A stretch of DNA of 64,000 bases, from assembly GCA_937879855.1 (NCBI GenBank), contig CALFMO010000009.1:1-64000 (forward strand). Reading direction: 5' to 3'. The notes beneath the pieces were generated by a model. That model worked only from the letters and a program-made list of their open reading frames with translations. It was not told the DNA's origin and did no database searches. A program made the translations under genes and the position numbers. Position 1 is the first letter of the stretch; every line of letters starts with the position of its first letter. This document shows, in pieces, positions 33,810-43,237 of this stretch. This DNA is from an uncultured Acidobacteriaceae bacterium. GTDB lineage: Bacteria; Acidobacteriota; Terriglobia; Terriglobales; Acidobacteriaceae.

Positions 33810-36107
33810 TCAAGCCGTCTCGGTGAAGGTGTACTCGTGCTGGCCGTCGCGGATGATCAACACGCGCTTGCCTGAACGATCGCCGACCACGAATTCGAAC
33901 CCCTTCGTGCCGGGATCGATGGTAATAAACGATGTTGTGCCGTCATCATTTTTTCGTGACGCCACGGTGCTCTTCCATTCGCCCAGATCGAAGGTGGTGA
34001 CTCCGTGGTCCGTCAAGACCGCGAGGTCGCCTAGTTCTTTGCTGGAATAATGCTTAGCCAATCCGGCAACGTCCGCCGGCGCAGCTGGGACTACGAGGCG
34101 TTCGCGATCTTTTGCGAGTTGGGCCTTATGGTTGGCGGCGCGGGAGGCAACTTCGGCGACGGCCTCCGGCTTGCCATCGAATACCACCTCGAGCAGGCGA
34201 CGCCCGAACGGCCCCAGGAGCATGCCGCCATTATCGGAGTTGGTGAGCAGCACGGCTCCGATGCCTGAGTCCGGCAGAAAGTAGATGTTGCTTTTAAAGC
34301 CCGACATGCTGCCGCCGTGGCTGACCACAGGAACACCATACGTGCGATCGACGATCAGGCCCATGCCGTAACTCGAATCTTCGCCGAGAGAAATTTGGGG
34401 GGCGCGACGCATCAGCAAATTTTCCGACGAAACCAGTTGCTTGCCGTTGGGCAACTTTCCGAGCGTGAGTTCGTCTTGCACGTAACGGATCAAGTCAGCG
34501 GACGAAGTCCATACCGCTCCCGCGGGACGGGCGGGCACGATTGAATAATTAATCGCCATGCTGGCGACGGTTGGCTTGCCGTCGATATCGTCGCCGTGCG
34601 GAGTGGCATGGTTGCCGGCGAGAGCGCGCGCATAGTCGAAGGTCGTCGACTTCATCCCTAGCGGGTCAAAAATCTTTTTCTGCATCGCTTTGTCATACGC
34701 GGCGCCGAGTTCCAGATTCGGATACACCAGATGCGCGCCAACGTATCCGGCCGCAGCTGCCATCAAGTTGCTGTATTGGTAGACTTCGCCGAACTTGCTG
34801 GTGGGCTGCATGGTTCCGAGCAGAGCCAATTCGGATTCCGGCGTGGCATTTTTAAATTCAAATAACCACTCCAGATCCTGGCGTGGAAGTCCGGTGCAGG
34901 CGCAGATCAGGTTCTTCACCAGAACTTTTTTCGTGGTGTCGGCGTCGCCAAGTTTGAACGCGGGATAGACGTCGACCACCGGCTCGTCCCATCTCAACTT
35001 TTTCTCATCGACAAGTTCGGCGAGCAGCAGCGTGGTCATTCCTTTTGTGTTGGACGCGGCCATGAACACGGTGTTCTCGTCGACCTTCTCGGGCTTGCCG
35101 AGTTCGCGTACGCCGAATCCACCCAGATAGACGATCTTGTCGTGATCAATGAGCGCAATCGATGCGCCCGGAATGCCGAGTTGCTGCATGGAAGTTTCGA
35201 CGAAGGCTTTGAGTTGCTCGATGTGCGCCGCGTCCAGCGGGTGCGGGGTGCGTCCGGCGAAGGACTCGCGTTTGTAATCCTTGGGACGGAGACTCGCAAA
35301 GACAAGCCCGATCGGAGCTGAGCGCTTCTCGACCGTGGGATCGGTTCCCTCCAGGATGACGATGGTCCAGCGATTTCCCGCTCGCAGCGCGAGCGCCTGC
35401 ACAACCGCGCGCTCGTTGGGTGAAGTCTCATAGTTAAAAACCTCGCGCTCATCCCAACCCTCGCGTGCGGGGCGCGGCGTGACTAGTTTGATCGGCCGCT
35501 TGGACTCAGGCTTGTAAGCGGCCCAGGCCTCTGCAACCGCATTCCTCCCATCGGCGGACTGCGCGTCAACAATGGCGATGTGGGTGTCCGTCTCGGGCGG
35601 CGTCAAGATGACAAAGTCTTTCCGGGTCTCGATGGACCATCCGGAAGGAACTTTGAAAGAAGCACCGGCTGCGGTTACGCGTGGCGTGTCAGCGGTTACC
35701 TGCTCAATGGCGGGTCTTGTTTCCGCTGCTTGCGAACCCGTCAAATGCAGTTCAATCGGACCGTTGTCGCCGCCCGCCGTGAATTCGCCGCGGAGCATCC
35801 CTTCATCAAGCGTGGCCTCAATGACGGCCACGATTCCGCCGGACTCCAGTGTCAGGTGCAGCCGGTTGGCATCGAAATGTCCATCCTGAATCGTGTAGGT
35901 ACCGGCCGAAGAGATCGCTTCGCCCGCATAGCGACCGCTCACGCAGTGGAGGTTGAGAGTGACATCGAGTTTACCCGCCTGTTGACTCGTGGCCGTTCCT
36001 TGAAAAGTGCCGGCGGGATCGCCCGGCTTACAGGCATTCTGTGCTTGCCCTGAAACTGACCACACCATGAGTGTCAAGGCGACGGACGCGAGGCGAGATG
36101 GCTTCAT
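33810..36107 (-). CDS. Exported serine hydrolase (class C beta-lactamase fold)
   Basis: 765 residues with a signal peptide (LASVALTLMVWSVSGQAQ). Residues about 25-290 form two N-terminal beta-rich regions of no known function. The serine-hydrolase domain starts near 300 and has SNTK (SxxK nucleophile motif, in FMAASNTKGMTTLLLAEL), YSN (YxN) and HGG (in PVVSHGGSMSGFKSN), as in class C beta-lactamases and DD-peptidases. A small C-terminal domain ends FTETA. The substrate is unknown; similar proteins act as esterases or D-aminopeptidases. Located in the periplasm. Confidence 0.88.
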   Translation of the reverse strand: MKPSRLASVALTLMVWSVSGQAQNACKPGDPAGTFQGTATSQQAGKLDVTLNLHCVSGRYAGEAISSAGTYTIQDGHFDANRLHLTLESGGIVAVIEATLDEGMLRGEFTAGGDNGPIELHLTGSQAAETRPAIEQVTADTPRVTAAGASFKVPSGWSIETRKDFVILTPPETDTHIAIVDAQSADGRNAVAEAWAAYKPESKRPIKLVTPRPAREGWDEREVFNYETSPNERAVVQALALRAGNRWTIVILEGTDPTVEKRSAPIGLVFASLRPKDYKRESFAGRTPHPLDAAHIEQLKAFVETSMQQLGIPGASIALIDHDKIVYLGGFGVRELGKPEKVDENTVFMAASNTKGMTTLLLAELVDEKKLRWDEPVVDVYPAFKLGDADTTKKVLVKNLICACTGLPRQDLEWLFEFKNATPESELALLGTMQPTSKFGEVYQYSNLMAAAAGYVGAHLVYPNLELGAAYDKAMQKKIFDPLGMKSTTFDYARALAGNHATPHGDDIDGKPTVASMAINYSIVPARPAGAVWTSSADLIRYVQDELTLGKLPNGKQLVSSENLLMRRAPQISLGEDSSYGMGLIVDRTYGVPVVSHGGSMSGFKSNIYFLPDSGIGAVLLTNSDNGGMLLGPFGRRLLEVVFDGKPEAVAEVASRAANHKAQLAKDRERLVVPAAPADVAGLAKHYSSKELGDLAVLTDHGVTTFDLGEWKSTVASRKNDDGTTSFITIDPGTKGFEFVVGDRSGKRVLIIRDGQHEYTFTETA

Positions 36108-36269
36108 GTTTCTTATTCCTCCTGCCTGGGCTATCGGTTCCAGACCAAATGCCTGAGGCGGACATCATATTACGGCTTGCGATTACGGGACTATGTCCGA
36201 CCGTTCAACAAATTTACCTCAGCGTGCGGCCGGAGTTTTTGGCATCCAAGATTCCCGAGGAGATGGAAT

Positions 36270-36731
36270 GTGAACGAGGACATTGTGCAGGAGATACTTC
36301 ACGAATTGTTTGCTTCTCTTGAAACCTTGGAGACCCAGAGCGCTGCAGTTCTACAGCTCTTAAAGGACAAGGGTTTGGCCAGTGAGCAGGAACTTGCGTT
36401 GCAGCTAGAGAAGGCTGGAAACGCAAGCAACGTCAGGTGGCGAGCTGCGCAGGTGCGGATCGATCATCTGGTTTCGTCCGCGCTGAAGACGGCAGAGCGG
36501 GAGACAAAGGAGCAGCCTTCAAAGCCGCAAGAAAAGAACCAGGAATCTCCAACAAACACGGGCGGCCAGACGTCTCGAGCAAGCCGGCGTGAGGAGGAAG
36601 TTCGAAACGAGCAGCAAGCTACGCCCAATCAAGAATCGGCCCACGCAAGGAACAAGAAAAATCAAAGCCAGCAAGCCAAAGAAAGTGAGAACGAAGGCTC
36701 CAGCGACGACGCAAGAAAAGACGCCGCGTGA
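36270..36731 (+). CDS. Hypothetical protein with coiled-coil N-terminus and charged tail
   Basis: 153 residues from a GTG at 36270, chosen for the GAGGAG 6 bases upstream. Residues 1-75 are helical (EDIVQEILHELFASLETLET, LLKDKGLASEQELALQLEKA). From about residue 85 to the end the sequence is a low-complexity hydrophilic tail rich in Q, E, K, N and S. It recalls small signalling or phage-shock-like helical proteins, but no family is assigned. It stops one base before the convergent GT-C-like gene. Confidence 0.55.
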   Translation: MNEDIVQEILHELFASLETLETQSAAVLQLLKDKGLASEQELALQLEKAGNASNVRWRAAQVRIDHLVSSALKTAERETKEQPSKPQEKNQESPTNTGGQTSRASRREEEVRNEQQATPNQESAHARNKKNQSQQAKESENEGSSDDARKDAA

Positions 36732-36732
36732 A

Positions 36733-38343
36733 TTACGAGTGCGCGGAGTGATTGGCTTCGAGGATTGAGGAACTCGCTTCCTCTCGATGGAGGGCCGTCT
36801 TTAACCGCAAAAGAATCGCCGCCAATGCCCCGAACCCGGCGATCCAAACTGCGAACGCAGTTTTTACTACCCACGGGGGCGCGACTCCCACACGTCGCAG
36901 CAGGAATGGCAGAAAGTTCCACGTTGTGATGTGCACATAATCCCACGGGTCCTCTGCCATCGCGTCATCATTCAAACCCCACGCGTCCCTTTCGCCGAGC
37001 GCAAAGGCGACGATGTTCTTGAAGCGCAGTGCAATCACAAACGTGGGATGGCCGAGCGTTTCCATCTGATAAATCTCGAGAGGCAGCCAGAATGCCAGCG
37101 ACGCGACCTGAATAACAAAGCTGGCGACGATGAGAGCGATGCTGCCGCGCCAGATCCACGGGCCGAGATTCACGCGATAGCGCATAAGCAGCGGCACGGC
37201 GAGGAGCGCAACCATTTCGACCGCGGTTGAAACGTATCGATCTCCCCAGGCAAAGTCGCCCGCCCAATACGTGTAGCGCGCATAGAAGCAGATGTATCCA
37301 AGCAGAAGCAGCAGGGAAGTCACGGCGTAAGCGCGCACTTCGGCTCCGAGGCGTTTCCACAAAAGCGCAATCAGCACGAGCGCAACTACGAGAACTGGAT
37401 CGAACAGGAAGATCGACTTCTCGGGCTTAAACAGTGCGCCCAGAACGCCTTCGTGGAAGGGCGTGCTCCAGGGAAAGTCTGCGGGCAGCGTGGGATCTTG
37501 CATGCGCGATTCGCGCGCGAAGATTGGAAGATAGGTTTGTGTTAACGATCCGAAGCGATAGAAGTTATAGAAACGCTCGACGATCGCAAACAACACGTAG
37601 ATGGGGACCGCAACCTTGCAATAAGCCAGCAGCCGTGGCCACAGGGCGCGGCCGCGGACTTGCTCGAACCAAAGCACGGCCACCAGGAAGATTCCGCACG
37701 CGATCAGGTCGAGGCCAGTCGTCACCCGAGTCAACAGGTTCAATCCGAGGGTTGTTGAGCCAATCAGCAGCGCGCGAAAGCTGCTGGTGCACAGCCACTC
37801 GTACTGGAATGAAAATCCAGTCAGAGTGAGCAGCATGATGTAGTTGTTCTCCTGCATGTTCTGCGTATAGTGCAGGTGAGTTGTGCAGAACAATAGTGCC
37901 AGGACGCCGACAACCGATTCGTTCACGCTGAAACGCAACTGCCGCAGCAGGCGGAATGCGATCAGCGCCGTGAGCACGTTGACCAAAACATTGGTGCTGT
38001 AACTGACCACAATGCTGCGGACCGCTGGGTCATCCTGGTAATCGGAGAAAATATGCCAGTGCGCGATCCACGTGCCTATGAGATCCGCGGGCAGCATGAG
38101 CAGCGATTGACCGATCCCGTACCAACTGAAGATGCGGCCTTGAGTGCCGCGCAGCCCGAACTCCGGATACTCGCTGGGAAAAACTTGCGGCTGCGCAGTC
38201 CAGAGCCAGTGCGTGGTCTGCAGCCGGTGCATGGTGTCAGCGGTGCCCAGTTCGCCGGATTGCACGACGAAGGCGAGCAGGCCTGCGACCAGACATAAAA
38301 GAAATAGAGGATCGCTCAGCTTTTTCCCCAAGCGTGAAGTCAT
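36733..38343 (-). CDS. Polytopic membrane protein, GT-C glycosyltransferase-like
   Basis: 536 residues from the ATG at 38343. About 10-12 hydrophobic helices (FLLCLVAGLLAFVVQSGELG, VLTALIAFRLLRQL, GVLALLFCTTHLHYTQ, LLTLTGFSFQYEWL, VPIYVLFAIVERFYNF and others). A periplasmic loop after the first helix holds GTADTMHRLQTTHWLW and acidic residues where GT-C enzymes keep their catalytic Asp. Cytoplasmic membrane. Dolichyl-phosphate-type or undecaprenyl-phosphate-type donor use would be expected of this fold, but neither donor nor acceptor can be named. Confidence 0.65.
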   Translation of the reverse strand: MTSRLGKKLSDPLFLLCLVAGLLAFVVQSGELGTADTMHRLQTTHWLWTAQPQVFPSEYPEFGLRGTQGRIFSWYGIGQSLLMLPADLIGTWIAHWHIFSDYQDDPAVRSIVVSYSTNVLVNVLTALIAFRLLRQLRFSVNESVVGVLALLFCTTHLHYTQNMQENNYIMLLTLTGFSFQYEWLCTSSFRALLIGSTTLGLNLLTRVTTGLDLIACGIFLVAVLWFEQVRGRALWPRLLAYCKVAVPIYVLFAIVERFYNFYRFGSLTQTYLPIFARESRMQDPTLPADFPWSTPFHEGVLGALFKPEKSIFLFDPVLVVALVLIALLWKRLGAEVRAYAVTSLLLLLGYICFYARYTYWAGDFAWGDRYVSTAVEMVALLAVPLLMRYRVNLGPWIWRGSIALIVASFVIQVASLAFWLPLEIYQMETLGHPTFVIALRFKNIVAFALGERDAWGLNDDAMAEDPWDYVHITTWNFLPFLLRRVGVAPPWVVKTAFAVWIAGFGALAAILLRLKTALHREEASSSILEANHSAHS

Positions 38344-38382
38344 CGCTCTGGATGGTAACAAAAGGGACCTTGGACCTCAGAC

Positions 38383-38486
38383 AGCGAAGCGCCGGCATCT
38401 TGCCGGCTGTCTGAGCGCGTATCGCCCTCGGCCCGGCGGGCGGGAACGCTCGCCGGACGGCCGCCGGGACGGCGACGCTACTTTCC
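38383..38486. repeat. Dispersed palindromic repeat, family A copy 2
   Basis: GAAGCGCCGGCATCTTGCCGGCTGT, then diverged hairpins and a terminal GGCGACGCTACTTTCC. It matches 12009-12113 over the first 25 bases almost exactly and again at the inverted end. Confidence 0.7.
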
Positions 38487-38543
38487 GGCCAGCGCGAGAA
38501 GGCCGAGGTCCAAGGTCTGGGTTAGACTGTAGCGGGAAATTTC

Positions 38544-41291
38544 ATGGGTAAGTGTTCAAGTTGCGGGGCCGAGTTATCGACCAACGTTCGTTTCTGCTCC
38601 GCCTGCGGAAGGCCAGCTTCGAACACCGACGACGTAGCAACGCTCGACTTTACCACAGCAACTTCACCGCTGCCTCCGCGACCGGCCTCGGGCTCTTCGC
38701 CCCGTCCTCCCAGTTCCGCCGAATACTTGCTGAACGAAGGACGATTTCTGCCCGGGCGCCTCGTCGCGTCGCGCTATCGCATTATCGCTTTGCTGGGCAA
38801 GGGCGGCATGGGAGAGGTCTATCGCGCCGACGACTTGACCCTCGGGCAGCCAGTGGCCCTGAAGTTTCTTCCCGACGAAGCCGCACGCAATGAGGGATTG
38901 CTCGAACGCTTTCGCAATGAAGTGCGCATGGCGCGTCGGGTTTCGCATCCCAATGTTTGCCGGGTCTACGACGTGGGCGAGGTCGACGGGCAGACATTTT
39001 TCACCATGGAATACATCGACGGCGAAGACTTGGCTTCGCTGCTGCGTCGCATCGGACGGCTTCCGCCCGACAAAGCAGTGGAAATCTCGCGCGAGCTCTG
39101 CGCGGGGCTAGCTGCGGCTCATAGCAAAGGCGTGCTACATCGCGACCTGAAGCCGGCCAATATCATGCTCGATGGACGAGGCCAAGTCGTGATTACAGAT
39201 TTTGGTCTGGCAGGCGTAGCCGACGATATCCGAGGCCCGGAAGTGCGCAGCGGCACTCCCGCGTACATGTCTCCGGAACAGCTATCAGGAAAAGAGGTTA
39301 CCATGCGCAGCGATATCTATGCGCTGGGTCTGGTGCTGTATGAAGTCTTTACAGGTAAGCGAGCATTTGCGGAAGGGCCGGCCCTGGTGCGAGCGCGAGG
39401 AGACCACACGCCCAGCCGACCGTCGTCGGTGTTGAAGGATCTCGATCCGATCGTGGAGAAAGTGATTCTTCGCTGCCTGGAGACAGAGCCGTCGTCGCGT
39501 CCACCGACGGCCCTGGCGGTAGCAGCGGCGTTGCCGGGCGGTGACCCGCTAGCCGCAGCGCTGGCCGCGGGAGAAACGCCGTCGCCGCAACTGGTGGCCG
39601 CGTCCGGCGAGAAGGCGGGGCTGCGACCCAAAGTGGCGGTGACCTGCTTCGCGGCGGTGCTCGTTGGGTTGGCGATCGTTGCATATGTCTCGGTCCACTA
39701 CAGTGCGCTTGAGAAGATGGGGCTGGAACTGACTCCGGAAGTTTTGACGCAGAAGTCCCGCGAAATGATTGCGCGGCTGGGATACGGCGGACGGCCCGCT
39801 GACAGCACTCACAGTCTTCGCTTCGACAACGACTTCCAAGACTACGTCGAGAAAAATGATAGGCCTCCCAACTGGGACGCGGTGCTAGCGGGGCGGCCTT
39901 CACTGCTGCGCTATTGGTATCGCCAAAGCCCCGATTCATTGTTGGCGACCGAATTCAAGGACAATCTGCTGACACCGGGAATCGTCAATCAAAGCGACCC
40001 GCCGACCGTGCTCTCGGGCATGATCAATCTAGAGCTCGATCCGCAGGGGCGATTGACGTATTTCCAGGCCATCCCGCCGCAAAAGCTGGATGCGAAGAAG
40101 GACCCTGCTACTGCACAGACTGAGGCCGCGCCTGCTCCTTTTGACTGGAACATTCTTTTCAACGCGGCCGGTCTGGATCCGTCGAAATTACAGCCAGCCC
40201 AGCCCGCCTGGACTTCCCTCGCTGCCTCCGACACACGGATGGCATGGACTGGAACCTGGCCGGACACGACCCGTCCGCTGCGAGTCGAAGCCGCGGCCTT
40301 TCAAGGCAAGCCAGTTTTCTTTTCTCTCATTGGCAGCTGGACTAAGCCCGAGCGAGTGGTTAGCACCCAGAAAAAGACCATAGGCCAGCGGGTGAACTGG
40401 GTTGTCGCTTTTCTCTTGCTGTGCTCGCTGCTGCTGGGATCGGCGTTTCTGGCACGCCGCAATTATCGCCGTGGGCGCGGCGACCGCAAAGGAGCATTCC
40501 GCCTCGCGGTCGTAATGTTTGCCCTGGAGATGGGCCTGTTCTTTTGCCGCAGCCACTTCGGCGCGGTGGACGATACCCTGTTCCTCTCCCTTATTGCAAT
40601 CAGCACCGGGCTGTTTATCGCAGGCGTGATGTGGATGCTCTATCTGGCGATCGAACCATGGGTAAGGCGCCACTGGCCAAAGACGATTATTTCGTGGAGC
40701 CGGCTGCTGTCGGGGCAAGTGCGCGATCCGCTGGTGGGGCGCGACATTCTTTTCGGCGTGCTGCTGGGAGTGCTTTGGGCTCTCGTTTTTCAGATTAGCT
40801 CGATCCCCAAAATGCGCATGGGGGCATCGCCATACCTGTTTTCGACCGAAGCCCTTATGGGAGGCCGCGAAGGACTGGGGGCATGGCTGCGGCAGTGGCC
40901 GGGGTCGATTCTCACCACGCTGGTTTTCTTTTTTGTGTTATTTGGACTGAAGGTTCTGTTGCGCAAGGAGTGGATCGCCGCCATCGTGTTCATCGCGATC
41001 TTCGCCTTGCCGCGCGCGGTCAATAGCACGTTCACGAGGGTCGAAATTCCCTTGCAGATTCTCGTGTACGCCATTGCCGTGCTGCTTGTTCTGCGCTTCG
41101 GATTGGTATCTCTGGCGTGCGCGATCTTCACTGTCGATCTGATGACCAACTTGCCCTTCTCCGCCGACTTCTCGGCTTGGTACATGACAACATCGATCCT
41201 GGCGCTAGTTAGCGTGCTGGCGCTGGCAGGATGGGGCTTCTATCACTCGCTGGGCGGGGAGCCTTTGTGGACAGTGGAAGCTGAGGAGTGA
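38544..41291 (+). CDS. Ser/Thr protein kinase with zinc ribbon and polytopic C-terminus
   Basis: 915 residues. A zinc ribbon opens the protein (CSSCGAELSTNVRFCSACG). The kinase domain spans about 75-335: glycine loop GKGGMGEVYRADDL, lysine in VALKFLPDE, HRDLKPANIML catalytic loop, DFGLAG and SGTPAYMSPEQLSG activation segment, so it looks active. A first membrane helix follows near 365 (VTCFAAVLVGLAIVAYVSV), then a large extracytoplasmic region (about 385-610), then eight or nine more helices to the end. The polytopic C-terminal part resembles a sensor or transporter module but is unknown. Zinc-ribbon Ser/Thr kinases are common in Acidobacteria. Confidence 0.92.
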   Translation: MGKCSSCGAELSTNVRFCSACGRPASNTDDVATLDFTTATSPLPPRPASGSSPRPPSSAEYLLNEGRFLPGRLVASRYRIIALLGKGGMGEVYRADDLTLGQPVALKFLPDEAARNEGLLERFRNEVRMARRVSHPNVCRVYDVGEVDGQTFFTMEYIDGEDLASLLRRIGRLPPDKAVEISRELCAGLAAAHSKGVLHRDLKPANIMLDGRGQVVITDFGLAGVADDIRGPEVRSGTPAYMSPEQLSGKEVTMRSDIYALGLVLYEVFTGKRAFAEGPALVRARGDHTPSRPSSVLKDLDPIVEKVILRCLETEPSSRPPTALAVAAALPGGDPLAAALAAGETPSPQLVAASGEKAGLRPKVAVTCFAAVLVGLAIVAYVSVHYSALEKMGLELTPEVLTQKSREMIARLGYGGRPADSTHSLRFDNDFQDYVEKNDRPPNWDAVLAGRPSLLRYWYRQSPDSLLATEFKDNLLTPGIVNQSDPPTVLSGMINLELDPQGRLTYFQAIPPQKLDAKKDPATAQTEAAPAPFDWNILFNAAGLDPSKLQPAQPAWTSLAASDTRMAWTGTWPDTTRPLRVEAAAFQGKPVFFSLIGSWTKPERVVSTQKKTIGQRVNWVVAFLLLCSLLLGSAFLARRNYRRGRGDRKGAFRLAVVMFALEMGLFFCRSHFGAVDDTLFLSLIAISTGLFIAGVMWMLYLAIEPWVRRHWPKTIISWSRLLSGQVRDPLVGRDILFGVLLGVLWALVFQISSIPKMRMGASPYLFSTEALMGGREGLGAWLRQWPGSILTTLVFFFVLFGLKVLLRKEWIAAIVFIAIFALPRAVNSTFTRVEIPLQILVYAIAVLLVLRFGLVSLACAIFTVDLMTNLPFSADFSAWYMTTSILALVSVLALAGWGFYHSLGGEPLWTVEAEE

Positions 41292-41459
41292 TCGGGGTTA
41301 GTAGCGGCTCATCCCCGTGGAAAGGCCGATAGTGTCGGGTCATCGCAGCGAGCCAGTTCAGTGCATGTAACGAGTTGTTTTTCGTCCATTTAGGCCACTT
41401 TGCCTTCACGGCCTCGCAATGCAGTGCACTTTGTGATATAAAGGATACGAGGTGAGTCC

Positions 41460-41825
41460 GTGAAACGCACCCTCGCAGCTGTACATCTCCTGCTGATTTC
41501 TCCTGCTGTCCTGTTCTTGGTCGCCGTGATAGTGCAGCGTCTCCAGTCAATGCAAGCAGCGCACACTGCGCAACACATCGTCCTGTGGTACGGCGGGAGA
41601 ATGTGGACGTTATGGATACTGCTGCTGGCTCTACCGCTTTCGGTATTGGTTTCAGGCTGGCTCTCGTTGCGGCAGGATTCGAGACGCAGCGATCAGGATG
41701 CCAACCTCGCGCAGAGAGCCGCTGCCACCCTTCACCCCGCAGGAGCGAGGACAAGCATTGCAGTAACGACCGCGACAGCAGCGCTGATCGTCGGAATTGT
41801 CATTCTGCACATGCTGGCAAACTAA
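41460..41825 (+). CDS. Small membrane protein of unknown function
   Basis: 121 residues from a GTG at 41460 (GAGGTGA 5-7 bases upstream). Three membrane segments: LLLISPAVLFLVAVIVQRL, LWILLLALPLSVLVSGWLSL and TATAALIVGIVILHMLAN. No motif is recognisable. It follows the kinase gene by 168 bases on the same strand, which may mean functional association. Confidence 0.6.
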   Translation: MKRTLAAVHLLLISPAVLFLVAVIVQRLQSMQAAHTAQHIVLWYGGRMWTLWILLLALPLSVLVSGWLSLRQDSRRSDQDANLAQRAAATLHPAGARTSIAVTTATAALIVGIVILHMLAN

Positions 41826-42055
41826 TGAGTTTGCGTGTAAAGGCCCTCTAGGTGTTGAAAGCCCTCTCCCGCCCCGAAATTCGCGAAAATAGAATCGCGC
41901 CAAGATACCAAACGACGTTCTTGATTTTCAGCCTTTAAATTTTCGCTGCCTGAAAATCGTTAACTCGATGTGTCCGATCGATGGGGTAATGCTGCACCTT
42001 TCGTAATCTCGGCCTGGCCGCCGTGGTGCGTTACCTTGTCCTCGTGCTGCTGCCA

Positions 42056-42400
42056 ATGTTTCTCAGACGCAATTTCAAGCAAGACAGGCGGCGACGAAAA
42101 CGTCAGTTATTCAACACCTCTGTCCGCGTGCTCACCAAATTCGGCTGCATAGACGCAATTGGCGTCAATATCAGCGATGTCGGGATGTGCCTCTTTACGG
42201 TCGCAAACCTGCCTTTAGGCTCTCAAATTCAGGTCGAGTTTCTTGCGTCCCAATGTACCGGCCCGATCAGAGTGTCTGCGACCGTCCGCCATCGCGCGCT
42301 TTATCTGTATGGAATCGAGTTTTCGGCCGCTTCAGATCAAAGTCCCGTGGAGAATCTAGAAGAGCAGGAAACGGCGGAATCGATGCTTTCGCGACCGTAG
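42056..42400 (+). CDS. PilZ-domain protein
   Basis: 114 residues from the ATG at 42056. A basic N-terminus (QDRRRRKRQLFN) supplies an RxxxR motif, followed by AIGVNISDVGMCLFT, the N-x-S-x-x-G motif, then strands IQVEFLASQCTGPI and VRHRALYLYGIEFS. This is a minimal single PilZ domain with an acidic tail (ENLEEQETAES). c-di-GMP binding is inferred. Confidence 0.75.
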   Translation: MFLRRNFKQDRRRRKRQLFNTSVRVLTKFGCIDAIGVNISDVGMCLFTVANLPLGSQIQVEFLASQCTGPIRVSATVRHRALYLYGIEFSAASDQSPVENLEEQETAESMLSRP

Positions 42401-42560
42401 TCGCCGGACTGTGCTAAAACGCTTTCGTTTACGATTCGGCCCGACCTCGCATCGCTGATGTAATATCCCTCCTTGACCCGATAACTGGGGTTTTGCGTAA
42501 GGAAATCCTCCGCTATCGCGACTGCGAACCATTGACTTTCTCTCTCAGGAGGACCACCGC

Positions 42561-43004
42561 ATGTCGGCCACACGACGCGAAATGCTTTTTCTGCTCTCGG
42601 GACTGGTTTCTAGCGCAGTTGAATTAGAAGCACTGCCAAGCCAGGCCAATTCCCTTCCATCGGCGACCTACGCGTTCAGCGAACTTCCAACGAAGACGGC
42701 AAATGGCGCGGAGATCCGTGCGGTTCTGAAAGGCAAACTGGCTACAGGCGAGGCGCTGGAAATGCACGAAACCACCCTGCCGCCGGGCGGAATGCCGCAT
42801 GCCCCACATCATCACGTTCACAGCGAAATGTGGCTCATTCGGGAAGGAACGGTACAGCTTAGGATCAACGACACAAGTCATGTTATGGGTCCGGGCTCGG
42901 TAGGATTTGTCCACTCCAACGACGAGCACGGAATCAAGAATGTCGGCACGACGCCGGCCACTTATTTTGTCGTGGCTGTAGGACCGGGAGTGGATGCCCA
43001 ATAG
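42561..43004 (+). CDS. Exported cupin-domain protein
   Basis: 147 residues. MSATRREMLFLLSGLVSSAV resembles a twin-arginine signal. The cupin fold shows metal-binding motif 1 in PHAPHHHVHSEMWLIREG (HxHxxxxE) and motif 2 in NDEHGIKN (histidine), with the strand IKNVGTTPATYFVVAVGPG. A metal-dependent cupin, perhaps a dioxygenase or isomerase; substrate unknown. Confidence 0.75.
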   Translation: MSATRREMLFLLSGLVSSAVELEALPSQANSLPSATYAFSELPTKTANGAEIRAVLKGKLATGEALEMHETTLPPGGMPHAPHHHVHSEMWLIREGTVQLRINDTSHVMGPGSVGFVHSNDEHGIKNVGTTPATYFVVAVGPGVDAQ

Positions 43005-43143
43005 TCCTCCTCGTTACCTTCCAAGAGACGGCAGCTCGCGTGAAGCCGTGTCACCCGTTTATCTGCTCGACCCTGTCCCAACGCATCCTCCAAATTGCCG
43101 TAAAATCCCGCGCATCCTCTTGCCTTTCTTCGACATCTAAACA

Positions 43144-43172
43144 TTGACAACGATTCACTCAAGTCTTAGGAT
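43144..43172 (+). promoter_or_regulatory. dnaK promoter with an HspR half-site
   Basis: TTGACA, exactly 17 bases, then TAGGAT. ACTCAAG (43157-43163), one arm of the HAIR operator recognised by HspR, lies between the -35 and -10. The other arm is only TTGA-like, so operator strength is uncertain. The leader to the dnaK ATG is about 60 bases. Confidence 0.55.
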
Positions 43173-43237
43173 GTGTTCGGACGCAATCATATTCGCACTG
43201 ATTAGAAAGCACTTAACAGGTTCAGGAGGAGCAGTAT

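Noticed and set aside
43005..43237. CIRCE element (HrcA operator) before dnaK
   Set aside because: TTAGCACTC-type arms are absent; only an HspR-like half-site is present.
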